From Thermoplasmata archaeon (GTDB lineage Archaea; Thermoplasmatota; Thermoplasmata; Thermoplasmatales; Thermoplasmataceae), in assembly GCA_021797555.1 (NCBI GenBank), contig JAJZZM010000013.1:186001-250000 (forward strand): a stretch of 64,000 bases of DNA. The letters are read 5' to 3'. The notes below the pieces were generated by a model. The model saw only the letters and a program-made list of their open reading frames with translations, was not told the origin of the DNA and ran no database searches. The position numbers were made by a program, and so were the translations under genes. Within the stretch, counting starts at the first letter, position 1. The number at the start of each line of letters is the position of its first letter. Below are positions 18,759 to 28,386 of the stretch, piece after piece.

Positions 18759-19950
18759 CGAAATAGAGGAAATAACGGATAAATGCATAAAATGCGGTTT
18801 CTGCGAAAGTGTATGCCCAACATTGCCGGCATTTAAGTATAATTCAATATATGGTGCCCGGGGCAGGGTAATACTTGCCGGATATGCGGTAAATCATATG
18901 GATGAGCCTTTAAAATTAGACGATTCATTTTATTCATGTTTGGACTGCTTTGCGTGTGAAAATGCATGCCCTGTTGGTATTAATGCAGGAATTGTCAGTG
19001 AATTATTAAAGGAGGCAATAACAGAAAAAACATTCAATGAAAAAAACCCCGTTGCTGAAATGATAAAGGATGCAATAATAAAATATGAAAATCCATTGGG
19101 TTTAAAAGATGCATGCTCTGAATGGTCGCATGGCATAGAATTTGATAAATCAGATACAATAATTTTGACCGGTGATATGTATCAGTTAATGCCATATACA
19201 AGGTCTATGAACAAATTAAGAAAATATATTGATGATAGAATAGTTAATTCATTCTCAAAAATAATTTCAAAAAACATCGATATCATAAAACTATCAAGGC
19301 ATTTCTACGATAAAAATTTAAAAATAAAAATGGAAAATGACCTTAGAAATATAGTTTATATATTAAAAAAATCAGGAATAAAATTTGATTACCTGGGTTC
19401 AGAGGAGCCATATCCTGGAATGTTTTTATATGATTTAGGCTATATAAACGAATTTAAAAAATACTCAAAAAATATCTATAAATCTTTAAAATCAAGGAAA
19501 ATAAAAACTATTATAGCCCTAGACCCACATACATATGATTTATTGAAGAACAAATATCCATTATTTATTAAAAATTTTGATATTAATATAATATATTACA
19601 CCGATTTAATAAATTTAAAATTTAAAAAATCAAATGAAAAAATAACGGTCCAGGAACCATGCCATATGGTTTTGCATAATAATGAATATAAGGCAATGGA
19701 CATATTAAACAGTTTATCAGATGTAAAGCTTCCTGACCGCAGCGGCAAAACCACAATGTGCTGTGGCGGCCCTGATGAATTACTATATCCAGAAATATCA
19801 TACAATGTATCAAGGAAAAGGTATAATGATTTAAAGGAAATATCAGATAAAATAGTTACAGTATGCCCGCTATGTTATAACAATTTATCATATGATAACA
19901 ACGTCGTTGACTTTTCAGATTTTATTAAAAACCTAATTATTAATGAATAA
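18745..19950 (+). CDS. Fe-S oxidoreductase partner (GlcF/CCG-domain protein)
   Basis: 401 aa. Two 4Fe-4S clusters at the N-terminus: CIKCGFCESVCP (C14, C17, C20, C24) and CLDCFACENACPVG. The C-terminal cysteine-rich CCG region has EPCHMVLHN and MCCGGPDELLYPE, followed by TVCPLCYNNL. Together these match GlcF or the Fe-S subunit of D-lactate dehydrogenases. Translation is probably coupled to the FAD subunit through the 14-bp overlap. Confidence 0.87.
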   Translation: MNLINEIEEITDKCIKCGFCESVCPTLPAFKYNSIYGARGRVILAGYAVNHMDEPLKLDDSFYSCLDCFACENACPVGINAGIVSELLKEAITEKTFNEKNPVAEMIKDAIIKYENPLGLKDACSEWSHGIEFDKSDTIILTGDMYQLMPYTRSMNKLRKYIDDRIVNSFSKIISKNIDIIKLSRHFYDKNLKIKMENDLRNIVYILKKSGIKFDYLGSEEPYPGMFLYDLGYINEFKKYSKNIYKSLKSRKIKTIIALDPHTYDLLKNKYPLFIKNFDINIIYYTDLINLKFKKSNEKITVQEPCHMVLHNNEYKAMDILNSLSDVKLPDRSGKTTMCCGGPDELLYPEISYNVSRKRYNDLKEISDKIVTVCPLCYNNLSYDNNVVDFSDFIKNLIINE

Positions 19951-20061
19951 CAGTAATATTAACATTTTTTTCCATGATTAATTTTAATAAATAATTACTG
20001 TTAGTAATTATAATATATACTACTTACGCAAAAAATTTATATAAATAAGGCATAAACGCAT

Positions 20062-21120
20062 GTGAATAATATGCACGTTATAAAAATAGGCGGATCGATA
20101 CTGAAAGACCTCAATGATCTTTCACTGATAAAAGACAAGCTTAGAGACTGCCATAACTGTATTATTGTTACATCAGCATTAAAGAATGTAACAAATATGC
20201 TTATAGAAGCAACAGAAACAAAAAATACAGGAATTATAAATAATATTTATGATATGCATATGAATATTGGGAAAAATTATTTAGATGATAATTCAGCATT
20301 AATACTAAAAAAATTCAGGGATGAATTATTAAACCTTGTTTCAATGGATGCCAATATATCCTTGCGTGATAGGATATTATCATACGGAGAAAGAATGGCC
20401 ACATTAATATTATATAATTTTTTAAAGGATAACAATTTTGGTGTTTCATATATTTTGGATCCTTTTATTGTTACGGATAACAATTTTGGCGATGCAAATT
20501 TCATATATGACTATACTGAAAAGAATATAAAATCAATAAATTTTAATGATTTAACAGTAATTCCAGGATTTACAGGCAAAACATTAAACAATGAAATAAC
20601 AACCCTGGGCCGTGGAGGCAGCGATTATACAGCAATGATAATAGGATCTATATTAAATACAAATGTTAGAATTATAACTGATGTCCCTGGAATAATGACA
20701 TCAGACCCTAAAATCTTTAAAAATTCAAAAACATTAAATGAGGTATCAATAAAAGAGGCTCTAAAAATGTCATATTTCGGGGTTAAGAATTTTAATTATA
20801 AAGCATTCACTCCGGTAATTGACAAAAATATAGAGATAACAGTAGAATCATTATATAATGATAATAAAACCGTTATAACAAGAAATGAGACAAATACATT
20901 GAAATGTGTTGCACTGGCAGGTTATAACACATTAAATAAAAATATGCTTGTATTCATAGGTCATGGAATAAATGAAAAAAACATAAGCAATAACATAATA
21001 ACTTACCTGGGCAAAAACCATCTGTATTATAAGGATGATTTATCACTGTCAGTTGTTCTCGACGATGATATAATAAACAATAAAAAATGCTTTGAGGTGG
21101 CCTCATCATGGATAAAATAA
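20062..21120 (+). CDS. lysC: Aspartate kinase
   Basis: Up to 352 aa. Kinase motif [11 protein letters not shown] at the N-terminus, then [11 protein letters not shown] and [17 protein letters not shown]; the feedback ACT region is short and divergent (residues ~275-350). It phosphorylates aspartate for threonine, methionine and lysine synthesis. The GTG at 20062 is one start; an ATG at 20071 (MHVIKIGG) fits better with a leaderless transcript from the TATA box at about 20036-20047. It overlaps the next gene by 13 bp, forming an aspartate-family operon. Confidence 0.87.
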   Translation: MNNMHVIKIGGSILKDLNDLSLIKDKLRDCHNCIIVTSALKNVTNMLIEATETKNTGIINNIYDMHMNIGKNYLDDNSALILKKFRDELLNLVSMDANISLRDRILSYGERMATLILYNFLKDNNFGVSYILDPFIVTDNNFGDANFIYDYTEKNIKSINFNDLTVIPGFTGKTLNNEITTLGRGGSDYTAMIIGSILNTNVRIITDVPGIMTSDPKIFKNSKTLNEVSIKEALKMSYFGVKNFNYKAFTPVIDKNIEITVESLYNDNKTVITRNETNTLKCVALAGYNTLNKNMLVFIGHGINEKNISNNIITYLGKNHLYYKDDLSLSVVLDDDIINNKKCFEVASSWIK

Positions 21121-22130
21121 AGGTTTCCTTATTAGGGTCTACAGGCATGGTTGGCCAGAAGATGGTTAAATTGCTGGAAAATCATCCATATATAGAATTG
21201 GTAAAGGTAAGCGCCTCTCCAGCAAATACCGGAAAAAAATATAAGGATGCCGTTAAGTGGGTGGATCGTGGGAACATGCCTGAAAAGTTTAAGGATCTAA
21301 AAATTGTTTCCGCAGAACCTGAAGACCACAAGGACGTTGATTATGTTTTATCGGCACTGCCATCAGAAATTGCAGAGGAAATAGAATTAAAGTTGATAAA
21401 AAATAAAATAAATGTAATATCAAATGCCTCGCCATACAGAATGAACAATAATATACCTTTAATAAACCCCGAATTAAATTATAGCCATTTAAATTTGGTT
21501 GAAAATATGGACACACAATTTGTTAAAAACCCGAACTGCACATCAACTATAATGTCAATGCCACTGGCAGAAATATTGAATCTGGATTATAAAAGTATAA
21601 ATTTAGTTACACTGCAGGCAATAAGTGGCGCAGGCTTTACAGGGCTTCCATATATGTCCATAGATGACAATATAATACCATATATAAATGGTGAAGAGGA
21701 AAAAATACCCAATGAAGTATCAAAGATCTTTGGCTATGTAGACAATAATAAAATAATTAACAGGTCATTAAAAATGCATGTTACCTCATTAAGGGTGCCT
21801 GTTAAAATAGGGCATATGGGAGTAATGAATATAGAATTAAACGAAAAAATAGATGTAAATGATTTAAAAAATAAATTAAAGAATTTCAAGCCATTAAAAA
21901 AGTTCAATAATTTATACAATGCACCGGAAAATCCTATAATTATACACGAGGAAAAAAACAGGCCGCAGAATATAATGGATACATATAATGGCATGGAGGT
22001 GCATATAGGAAGAATAGAATATAATGATAACAATTTAAGGCTGATTATTTTAGGGAATAATTTGGTAAGGGGCGCAGCAGGAATAACAATACTTACATTA
22101 GAAACAATGAAGGAAATGAAATTAATATGA
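21108..22130 (+). CDS. asd: Aspartate-semialdehyde dehydrogenase (archaeal/fungal type)
   Basis: 340 aa. NADP-binding [20 protein letters not shown] at the N-terminus; catalytic cysteine in [17 protein letters not shown] (near 145); active-site histidine in [14 protein letters not shown] (His near 242). It reduces aspartyl phosphate made by the upstream kinase, with which it overlaps. The short convergent overlap (9 bp) with the HAD gene that follows leaves no room for a separate terminator. Confidence 0.92.
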   Translation: MDKIKVSLLGSTGMVGQKMVKLLENHPYIELVKVSASPANTGKKYKDAVKWVDRGNMPEKFKDLKIVSAEPEDHKDVDYVLSALPSEIAEEIELKLIKNKINVISNASPYRMNNNIPLINPELNYSHLNLVENMDTQFVKNPNCTSTIMSMPLAEILNLDYKSINLVTLQAISGAGFTGLPYMSIDDNIIPYINGEEEKIPNEVSKIFGYVDNNKIINRSLKMHVTSLRVPVKIGHMGVMNIELNEKIDVNDLKNKLKNFKPLKKFNNLYNAPENPIIIHEEKNRPQNIMDTYNGMEVHIGRIEYNDNNLRLIILGNNLVRGAAGITILTLETMKEMKLI

Positions 22131-22763
22131 TTCTAAAAAATCTATTACTTTTTTAATATCATTATCTATATTATAATCTGAAATACTTTTTATAAAGTCG
22201 TCATCTGAATTAAATGCTATAAAATATTTTGATGCAGTGTACATGGAATAATCAGTTTTTGAATCACCTATGGATAAAACGTTATCCCTATTAATATTGT
22301 ATTTTTTTATGGCATTTTTAATAACAATGTTTTTTTTATCAGGTACAACATTGATTTTTCCATACGGTATTATATTATTATCTTCATCAGTAAAAATCTC
22401 ATTTGCATATGCATAATCAAAATTATATTTATCCATTATTATATCAGATAGCCATGATATGCCTCCGGAAACTATTATGGCCTTCATATTATTTTTATGC
22501 AGGTAATCGATAACATCCGGTAATCCTTCCATTATTTTAATCTCCTTTAATATACTGACAATCTCACATTTTTTTATTTTATTGAATTTATTTATCCATA
22601 AATTTAGATCAAGTTTAAAAAATTCATCATATGTTATTTTTTTATCCGTGTATTTTTTAAAATTTTCCGAGTTGTCTAACCCCAGCCTTTTATGGACATA
22701 ATACCAGCTGCTTTTTTCATATGTAAGCACACCGTCCATATCAAATGCCACTAATTTTATCAT
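22122..22763 (-). CDS. HAD-superfamily phosphatase, phosphoserine phosphatase-like
   Basis: 213 aa from the ATG at 22763 ([14 protein letters not shown]). Nucleophile DMDGV (Asp near 8), motif II IIVSGG (Ser near 94), and motif [18 protein letters not shown]. The helical cap size matches SerB-type C1-cap phosphatases. The start overlaps the proS stop as TGATG, so translation is coupled to the prolyl-tRNA synthetase. A longer upstream extension is open, but it lies inside proS and lacks domain similarity. Confidence 0.82.
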   Translation of the reverse strand: MIKLVAFDMDGVLTYEKSSWYYVHKRLGLDNSENFKKYTDKKITYDEFFKLDLNLWINKFNKIKKCEIVSILKEIKIMEGLPDVIDYLHKNNMKAIIVSGGISWLSDIIMDKYNFDYAYANEIFTDEDNNIIPYGKINVVPDKKNIVIKNAIKKYNINRDNVLSIGDSKTDYSMYTASKYFIAFNSDDDFIKSISDYNIDNDIKKVIDFLESY

Positions 22764-24154
22764 CAATACGTCCTTGAAAATACTGATAATCTTCCATCTT
22801 TTCCACAGACTATGCATTTTCCGCCGGAATTCTCACTGTATATATTGCCAAGTGCAGCCTTTTCAGAAATATTCTCTATTTTATCTGAGCATTCCTTTGA
22901 TCCACACCAGTATAATTTTACCATTTTATCCTCATTAATTTTATCCAGCGAATCAATAAATATTAAATTCTCATCAAAGAATTTCTTTGAACTGTTTTTT
23001 ATATCATTATTTACCATATTTAAATAATCATATATATTATTCAAATCATCATAATTTATTTTTATTTTCTTTTTTTGTGTCCTTAATGATAATGTAATAC
23101 CATGATCTGATAGCTCCCTGCCACCTATCTCAAACCTTAATGGGGCACCCTTCATTTCCCAGTCGTTGAATTTATATCCTGGTGTAAAATCCCTTTTATC
23201 TATGTCACAGCGTATATTCATTGCCTTTAGTTTATTTATTATGTCATATGAATAATCCATAATTTTATCATAATTTTCACCTGGTATTGGAACTATTATT
23301 ACCTGTACAGGTGCTATTTTATATGGCAATATTAAACCCTTATTATCGCCATGTATTCCTATTACTGCCGCCAATAATCTTTCGCTTAGGCCGAATGTAG
23401 TCTGGCTTACATAATTCAGATTTCCATTCCCATCAAGATATTTTATATTATAATTTTTTGCAAAGTTCTCACCGTATTCATGTATTGTCCCTACCTGCAG
23501 GGATCTGGATCCCGGCATAGCTGTATCAAATGCAATAGAATAAACAGCTCCTGGAAACTTATCCCAGTCAGGCCTTGTATTTAATGAATAATATATGCAT
23601 AAATCATCAGATAATTTTTTCCATATTTCTAAGTATTCTTTCATCTGCTTTTCTGAATCATCATAGTTTACATGTGCTGTATGTGCCTCATAAAAATGTA
23701 TTTCCCTTACCCTTATAAATGATCTGGTATGCTTTGTTTCATACCTGTAAACATTAACAATCTGGTATATTTTAAATGGCAGATCAGTATGGGACCTTAT
23801 CCATAATGGAAACATTGTATACATTGCTGATTCACTTGTTGGCCTCAGTGCAAGGTCAATGTCTAATTTATCATTTCCGCCTTTTGTTACCCAGTATATC
23901 TCATTTTCAAAGCCCTTTACGTGCTCAAATTCAACCTCCAACTGTTCCCTTGATATTAAAACAGGAAAACTTACCTCATTAAAGTTTTTTTCATCGGAAT
24001 AATTCCTTATCAAATCATCAATTAAATGTATCAGCTTCAATCCATATGGCAGCCATATATTCATCCCTTTTATTGCATACCTTTTGTCGCTTAATTTTGA
24101 CAGGTCAATAATTTCGTTGTACCACTCGCTGAAATTTTCCTTTTTGTTTTCCAT
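22763..24154 (-). CDS. proS: Prolyl-tRNA synthetase, archaeal/eukaryotic type
   Basis: 463 aa class II synthetase. Motif 2 region is YRYETKHTRSFIRVREIHFYEAH (in part, near 143-165); the anticodon-binding domain follows from about 275. The C-terminal zinc-binding extension has CGSKECSD and CIVCGKDG and ends in the usual aromatic residue (RTY), features of the archaeal type. Strongly conserved throughout. First gene of a proS-phosphatase pair. Confidence 0.95.
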   Translation of the reverse strand: MENKKENFSEWYNEIIDLSKLSDKRYAIKGMNIWLPYGLKLIHLIDDLIRNYSDEKNFNEVSFPVLISREQLEVEFEHVKGFENEIYWVTKGGNDKLDIDLALRPTSESAMYTMFPLWIRSHTDLPFKIYQIVNVYRYETKHTRSFIRVREIHFYEAHTAHVNYDDSEKQMKEYLEIWKKLSDDLCIYYSLNTRPDWDKFPGAVYSIAFDTAMPGSRSLQVGTIHEYGENFAKNYNIKYLDGNGNLNYVSQTTFGLSERLLAAVIGIHGDNKGLILPYKIAPVQVIIVPIPGENYDKIMDYSYDIINKLKAMNIRCDIDKRDFTPGYKFNDWEMKGAPLRFEIGGRELSDHGITLSLRTQKKKIKINYDDLNNIYDYLNMVNNDIKNSSKKFFDENLIFIDSLDKINEDKMVKLYWCGSKECSDKIENISEKAALGNIYSENSGGKCIVCGKDGRLSVFSRTY

Positions 24155-24182
24155 TTTATCTTTTATATATAATGGATATATA

Positions 24183-25280
24183 TTATTTTTTAATTTCTGT
24201 TTTTATATAATTTTCTATAATTTCCATGGCGTTATATTTATTCTCGTTATTTATTATAATATTAAATAATTCATGTGATTTTACTGACAATTCCTTTAAT
24301 GCACTTTTATCATTTTTTAATTTTTTTATATTTTCATAAAAGTCATTTATATCAGAGATTTCAATATAATTTTCAGGATTATAATCCAAATATCCGCTCA
24401 ATCCAGTAAGTGTAGAAATTAATGGTATTCCATGGGATAAATAATCCATAATTTTAAAACTGCGCCCGCTGCCTTCTGTTACCGGATTTAATGCCATCAG
24501 GGCGTTTTTAAGGATATAATTCTTTTTATTTTCATCTACCAGGCCTAAAAATTTTAAATTTTTTGCCTTATTTTTTAAATGCATGGAATTTATATTTCCT
24601 ATAATAACAAAATTTAAATCCTTTATATTTAAGGCGATTTTATTTATAAAATTTACAGCGTTTATATTTGCATTGTACATTGAGCCTATGAAAACTATAT
24701 AATTGCTGTTTATGCCATTCCAGTTATACTCAGTTTTATTTATATATGGAACATAAAACATTTTTTTATCATTAATATTATATATCTCCTTAAAATTTTT
24801 CATGTCATTCATTGATATTGAAAAAATCATATTGGAATCCTTCAAAATTTTATTTTCTATATTTTTTGTGTATTCATTATAAATATTATTTTTTCTCAGC
24901 AAATATTCAACATTGTGCGCATCATAAACAATTATTTTATTTTTTAAGTATTTTTCAAATAAATTATACTGCCATGGCCCCTCAAATATTATAACATCGC
25001 TTTCATATATTTTTTTTATTACGTATTTATAATACTTTTTTCTTAAATATTTATTCATTGAGATAAATACTTCCATTGACCTATTGCCTTTTATAATAGA
25101 AAAAAACATTAGTAAATAATTTCTGAACTGGTCTGAATTTTTATATTTTTTATCCATATAGACTAAGCCACCTACAGATGCCAATTCAGAATTTTCATTC
25201 AGCAATGTATGGCACCTTAATGAATATGCGCTATTATATTCCGGAATAATTTTTCCATGGCATATCTGCAGAATTTTCAT
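24183..25280 (-). CDS. Glycosyltransferase family 4/group 1-like
   Basis: 365 aa. The N-terminal half starts MKILQICHGKIIPEYNSAYS and has YDAHNVEYLLRKN; the C-terminal nucleotide-sugar domain has VFIGSMYNANINAVNFI and the TEGSGRSFKIMDYLSHGIPLI signature, with E/K residues in the donor site. A GT-B fold enzyme building surface or S-layer glycans is likely; donor and acceptor are unknown. It sits 28 bp downstream of proS on the same strand orientation but is transcribed toward it only from its own side. Confidence 0.78.
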   Translation of the reverse strand: MKILQICHGKIIPEYNSAYSLRCHTLLNENSELASVGGLVYMDKKYKNSDQFRNYLLMFFSIIKGNRSMEVFISMNKYLRKKYYKYVIKKIYESDVIIFEGPWQYNLFEKYLKNKIIVYDAHNVEYLLRKNNIYNEYTKNIENKILKDSNMIFSISMNDMKNFKEIYNINDKKMFYVPYINKTEYNWNGINSNYIVFIGSMYNANINAVNFINKIALNIKDLNFVIIGNINSMHLKNKAKNLKFLGLVDENKKNYILKNALMALNPVTEGSGRSFKIMDYLSHGIPLISTLTGLSGYLDYNPENYIEISDINDFYENIKKLKNDKSALKELSVKSHELFNIIINNENKYNAMEIIENYIKTEIKK

Positions 25281-25309
25281 TATATATAATCATTAATCTA
25301 AATAAAAAG

Positions 25310-26335
25310 TTATTTTTTATATTTTAAAATTTTATATGTATTTATCCATGAATATATATAAAATGTAAATAATGCCAGTGTAAATATTATTATTGCATAG
25401 GCAAAAGCATATATTTTTGTTAAATCATACAGCATATAATATGCAAATGTTGAAATGCCAAGCGGAAACACATATGCCCATATTGTCATTTCCTGCCTTT
25501 TTTTGATATGCGTTACTGCAATAATAGCTGCAACACTGAATATAAATAAATCAAATCCAAAAAATAGCATTGAAATGTCAACTGCAATATATTCAGGAAC
25601 ATGAAACAATTTTATATAATTAAACAATGGCAAAAAAGCTATATTTATTATTAACATGCTTGATGCACCTACAGGTATCATTGTTGCAGGCCTGATATTA
25701 TAATTATCATTATTTATGTGTGAAATAAATGCAGAAATGCCTATAAATAGGAACTGGAAAAAAGATATTCCAAGGGCTATCATTACCATAAAATACAATA
25801 AATCAAGTATGCCTGAAGTATAGTATGACGATTCCGGTTTAATTAGCAGTGTAGAACTTAAAATTATATTGGCACTTAAAACTACTGTAGGCACTAAACT
25901 TGCATATGTAATGCTATTAAATTTATATCTATTTGTATATAAATTATAATTTAATGTTACATTTATAATAAATACAAAAATATAGAAAAATATATATAAA
26001 TAAAGAAATATTTGTGCTACCATCTCATTAAAGCCTATGTATGCTATATAAAAAAATGCCAGTGCAAAATATAAAACACCGAGAAATGCTGTAAAACTCA
26101 ACGATGTAATATTGTTGAAATCATCTTTTATTAATTTTGGGTTTTTTATATACCTGTATGCCCATGAAAATAATACAAATAAATAAAATATTACAACAAT
26201 GTAAAATATAATTTTGCCTATTATAAATAAAATATAATAATCAAAAACCAGATATAAAATATAGGTTGCAAGTGATAACGCTAATGTTCCGAGGACAACC
26301 GGAAACCATTCCGGTCCTAAACCTTTAAAACGCAT
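25310..26335 (-). CDS. TDT/TehA-like dicarboxylate or anion transporter
   Basis: 341 aa with about ten transmembrane segments. The N-terminus LGPEWFPVVLGTLALSLATY resembles the start of the tellurite-resistance/dicarboxylate transporter (TDT, SLAC1-like) family, where a proline-phenylalanine-rich first helix is typical. Family members move malate, sulfite or other anions. The substrate is not shown here; the glycosyltransferase gene follows 29 bp downstream. Confidence 0.65.
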   Translation of the reverse strand: MRFKGLGPEWFPVVLGTLALSLATYILYLVFDYYILFIIGKIIFYIVVIFYLFVLFSWAYRYIKNPKLIKDDFNNITSLSFTAFLGVLYFALAFFYIAYIGFNEMVAQIFLYLYIFFYIFVFIINVTLNYNLYTNRYKFNSITYASLVPTVVLSANIILSSTLLIKPESSYYTSGILDLLYFMVMIALGISFFQFLFIGISAFISHINNDNYNIRPATMIPVGASSMLIINIAFLPLFNYIKLFHVPEYIAVDISMLFFGFDLFIFSVAAIIAVTHIKKRQEMTIWAYVFPLGISTFAYYMLYDLTKIYAFAYAIIIFTLALFTFYIYSWINTYKILKYKK

Positions 26336-26412
26336 TGCACATTATTATAATGCAATATTTAAGTATTATATTAATCATACAAACTTTTATATTTCAATGT
26401 ATTACAAAATAA

Positions 26413-27762
26413 ATGAATAATGAAGTAACCTCATTCATTTATAAAAATGATAATATAAAGGGCATATTAATGGTTTTTATAGCATCTGCAAGCATATTTC
26501 TGGATGTCTGGGACCTAACTGCCTTTTCATTTGTTTTAACATTTTTTAAAAATGAATTTCTGCCTTCGGGATTAATATTGGGAATCTCAGTAAGTGCCGC
26601 AAATTTAGGAGCCATAGCAGGTGCAATTTTAGGAGGTTATTTAACGGATAAACTGGGAAGGAAAAAATTATTGATATATAATATGCTTATATTTACCGTA
26701 TTTTCAATATTAATTGCTGTATCAACAAACCTTTACGAATTTATAATATTCCGGCTAATTATGGGTTTTTCAATAGGCAGTGATGTTGCCACAGGATTTT
26801 CATACATTTATGAATATATAAGCAAAAAGCAGAGGAATCATTACTATTCATTATGGGCATATTCATTTTCGGTAGTTGCATTGTTAGCAATTTTTTCTGT
26901 GTTTTTATTAAAATTATATGTAAACAATAATTCAATATGGAGATATGTTTTTATTATAGGAGGCATTTTCGCTGCAATAATATTATTATTAAGGACCAAA
27001 TTAACAGAAACACCAGTATGGCTATATAACAATGGGAATTATAAAGAAACAGAAAATGTAATAAAAAAGGTTTATGGAAAATCAATAAACATAAACAGAA
27101 ACAATAATAAATTTAACATCAATATAAAAAACATAACAAAAATATTCAAAATAAAAATGAATAAAGAAATATTATTTGTATTTTCATTGAATGGAATAGT
27201 TGGATTTATTGGATGGGGGTTTTCATTTTATATAACATATATGTTGGTTGTTCTGCATTTCTTTACATTCTACCAGGATTTAGAGGCCGATGCAATTATA
27301 TATTCCTTTGGCTTTGTAGGTGCAGTAATATCACCATTAATATCAAAAAAATATGGAATTTATAAATCAAGTGTCATACCATCAGTAATAGCAGCGTTAT
27401 CATTATTAATACTGGTCTTTGTTTTTTCAAAATTTATACCTGATTATTTTGTCGTACCATTATCAGCATTAATAATATTAATGAATTATTCTGGCCCAAT
27501 GGCATACAATGCGGTATTAAATGATTTTATACCCTCTGAATTACGTGGCACAGGCAATGGGTGGAACTATATGTTTAATAAAATAACTGAGGCAGTAAGC
27601 GGTTTATTTTCAGGCATACTTCTTGTGCTTGTAGGAATAAGATACAATACATTAATATTATTTCTAATAGTTTCAATTTTTACAATTATAGCTTTGATAA
27701 CCGGAAAATCAAAATATTTTAGAAATCATGTTTCGGATTTCCAGACCTCAGAATCGGAATAA
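26413..27762 (+). CDS. MFS transporter, sugar/metabolite porter-like
   Basis: 449 aa, twelve predicted segments. Motif A-like GGYLTDKLGRKKLLIYN lies near 76-92 and GFSIGSDVATGFSYIYEY near 120-137; the second half repeats LRGTGNGWNYMFNKITEA. The signature in the first half, including FLDVWDLTAFSF in helix 1, resembles the aromatic-acid/phosphate-type MFS branch common in Thermoplasmatales. Its 3' end overlaps moaE by 37 bp on the opposite strand. Confidence 0.78.
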   Translation: MNNEVTSFIYKNDNIKGILMVFIASASIFLDVWDLTAFSFVLTFFKNEFLPSGLILGISVSAANLGAIAGAILGGYLTDKLGRKKLLIYNMLIFTVFSILIAVSTNLYEFIIFRLIMGFSIGSDVATGFSYIYEYISKKQRNHYYSLWAYSFSVVALLAIFSVFLLKLYVNNNSIWRYVFIIGGIFAAIILLLRTKLTETPVWLYNNGNYKETENVIKKVYGKSININRNNNKFNINIKNITKIFKIKMNKEILFVFSLNGIVGFIGWGFSFYITYMLVVLHFFTFYQDLEADAIIYSFGFVGAVISPLISKKYGIYKSSVIPSVIAALSLLILVFVFSKFIPDYFVVPLSALIILMNYSGPMAYNAVLNDFIPSELRGTGNGWNYMFNKITEAVSGLFSGILLVLVGIRYNTLILFLIVSIFTIIALITGKSKYFRNHVSDFQTSESE

Positions 27763-28139
27763 ACCTCTTTTTTCCATATCGGCGGTATTATTTTTATTTT
27801 GTCTATTATATATTCACAGGCCTTAAATGCTTCTTTTCTATGGACTGACGATACTGCTATTCCTATTGAATCCTCACCAAGCTTTATTAGGCCAGTTCTC
27901 TGAATAACAGAAACATCTATTATATTATATATTTTTCTGGCTTCTTCTATTATTCCATCAATTTTATGCATAGCCATATCATTATATGCATCATATTTCA
28001 GTGCCTTTATTTCCCTATCAGAGGATTCATCATGCATTCTTACTGTACCGAGAAACGTAACTATAGCTCCTGATTCAGCATTTCTTACGCTATTTATCAA
28101 TGCATTTATATCTATAACATCCCCCTGTATTTTTATCAT
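27726..28139 (-). CDS. moaE: Molybdopterin synthase catalytic subunit MoaE
   Basis: 137 aa. Blocks GAIVTFLGTVR (about 25-35), ALKYDAYNDMA and IDVSVIQRTGLIKLGEDSIGIAV with SSVHRKEAFKACEYIIDKIK and PIWKKEVYSD match MoaE, including the catalytic lysine in the WKKE motif. It inserts dithiolene sulfur together with MoaD, which is not in the window. Tail-to-tail 37-bp overlap with the MFS gene is unusual and may allow antisense interference. Confidence 0.93.
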   Translation of the reverse strand: MIKIQGDVIDINALINSVRNAESGAIVTFLGTVRMHDESSDREIKALKYDAYNDMAMHKIDGIIEEARKIYNIIDVSVIQRTGLIKLGEDSIGIAVSSVHRKEAFKACEYIIDKIKIIPPIWKKEVYSDSEVWKSET

Positions 28140-28177
28140 TATATTTATTATATATTTTAAGTATTAAAACATTGATT

Positions 28178-28203
28178 ATTGTAAAAACATATTGTAAAAA
28201 CAT
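28178..28203. repeat. Perfect tandem repeat, 13 bp x 2
   Basis: The unit ATTGTAAAAACAT occurs twice without a gap at 28178-28190 and 28191-28203, 39 bp upstream of moaE and 184 bp ahead of the permease gene. It sits where a moaE regulator would bind, but could be only an AT-rich slippage product. Confidence 0.6.
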
Positions 28204-28386
28204 ATTTTTAATTTATTATTTTAATACATTATATATAATAATTATACAATTTAAATAATAGTATATTAACATATACAAATAAATATAAAAAATTCACAAA
28301 TTTTTACTATATTATTTAATAATTTTTTCCAAATTTGTTAACATAAATTTTTTATAATATTTAATTATCTTAAATATGGTGTAATA

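Noticed and set aside
22764-22817. Longer N-terminus of the HAD phosphatase
   Set aside because: The extra 18 codons lie within proS, lack similarity and precede the conserved [11 protein letters not shown] start.
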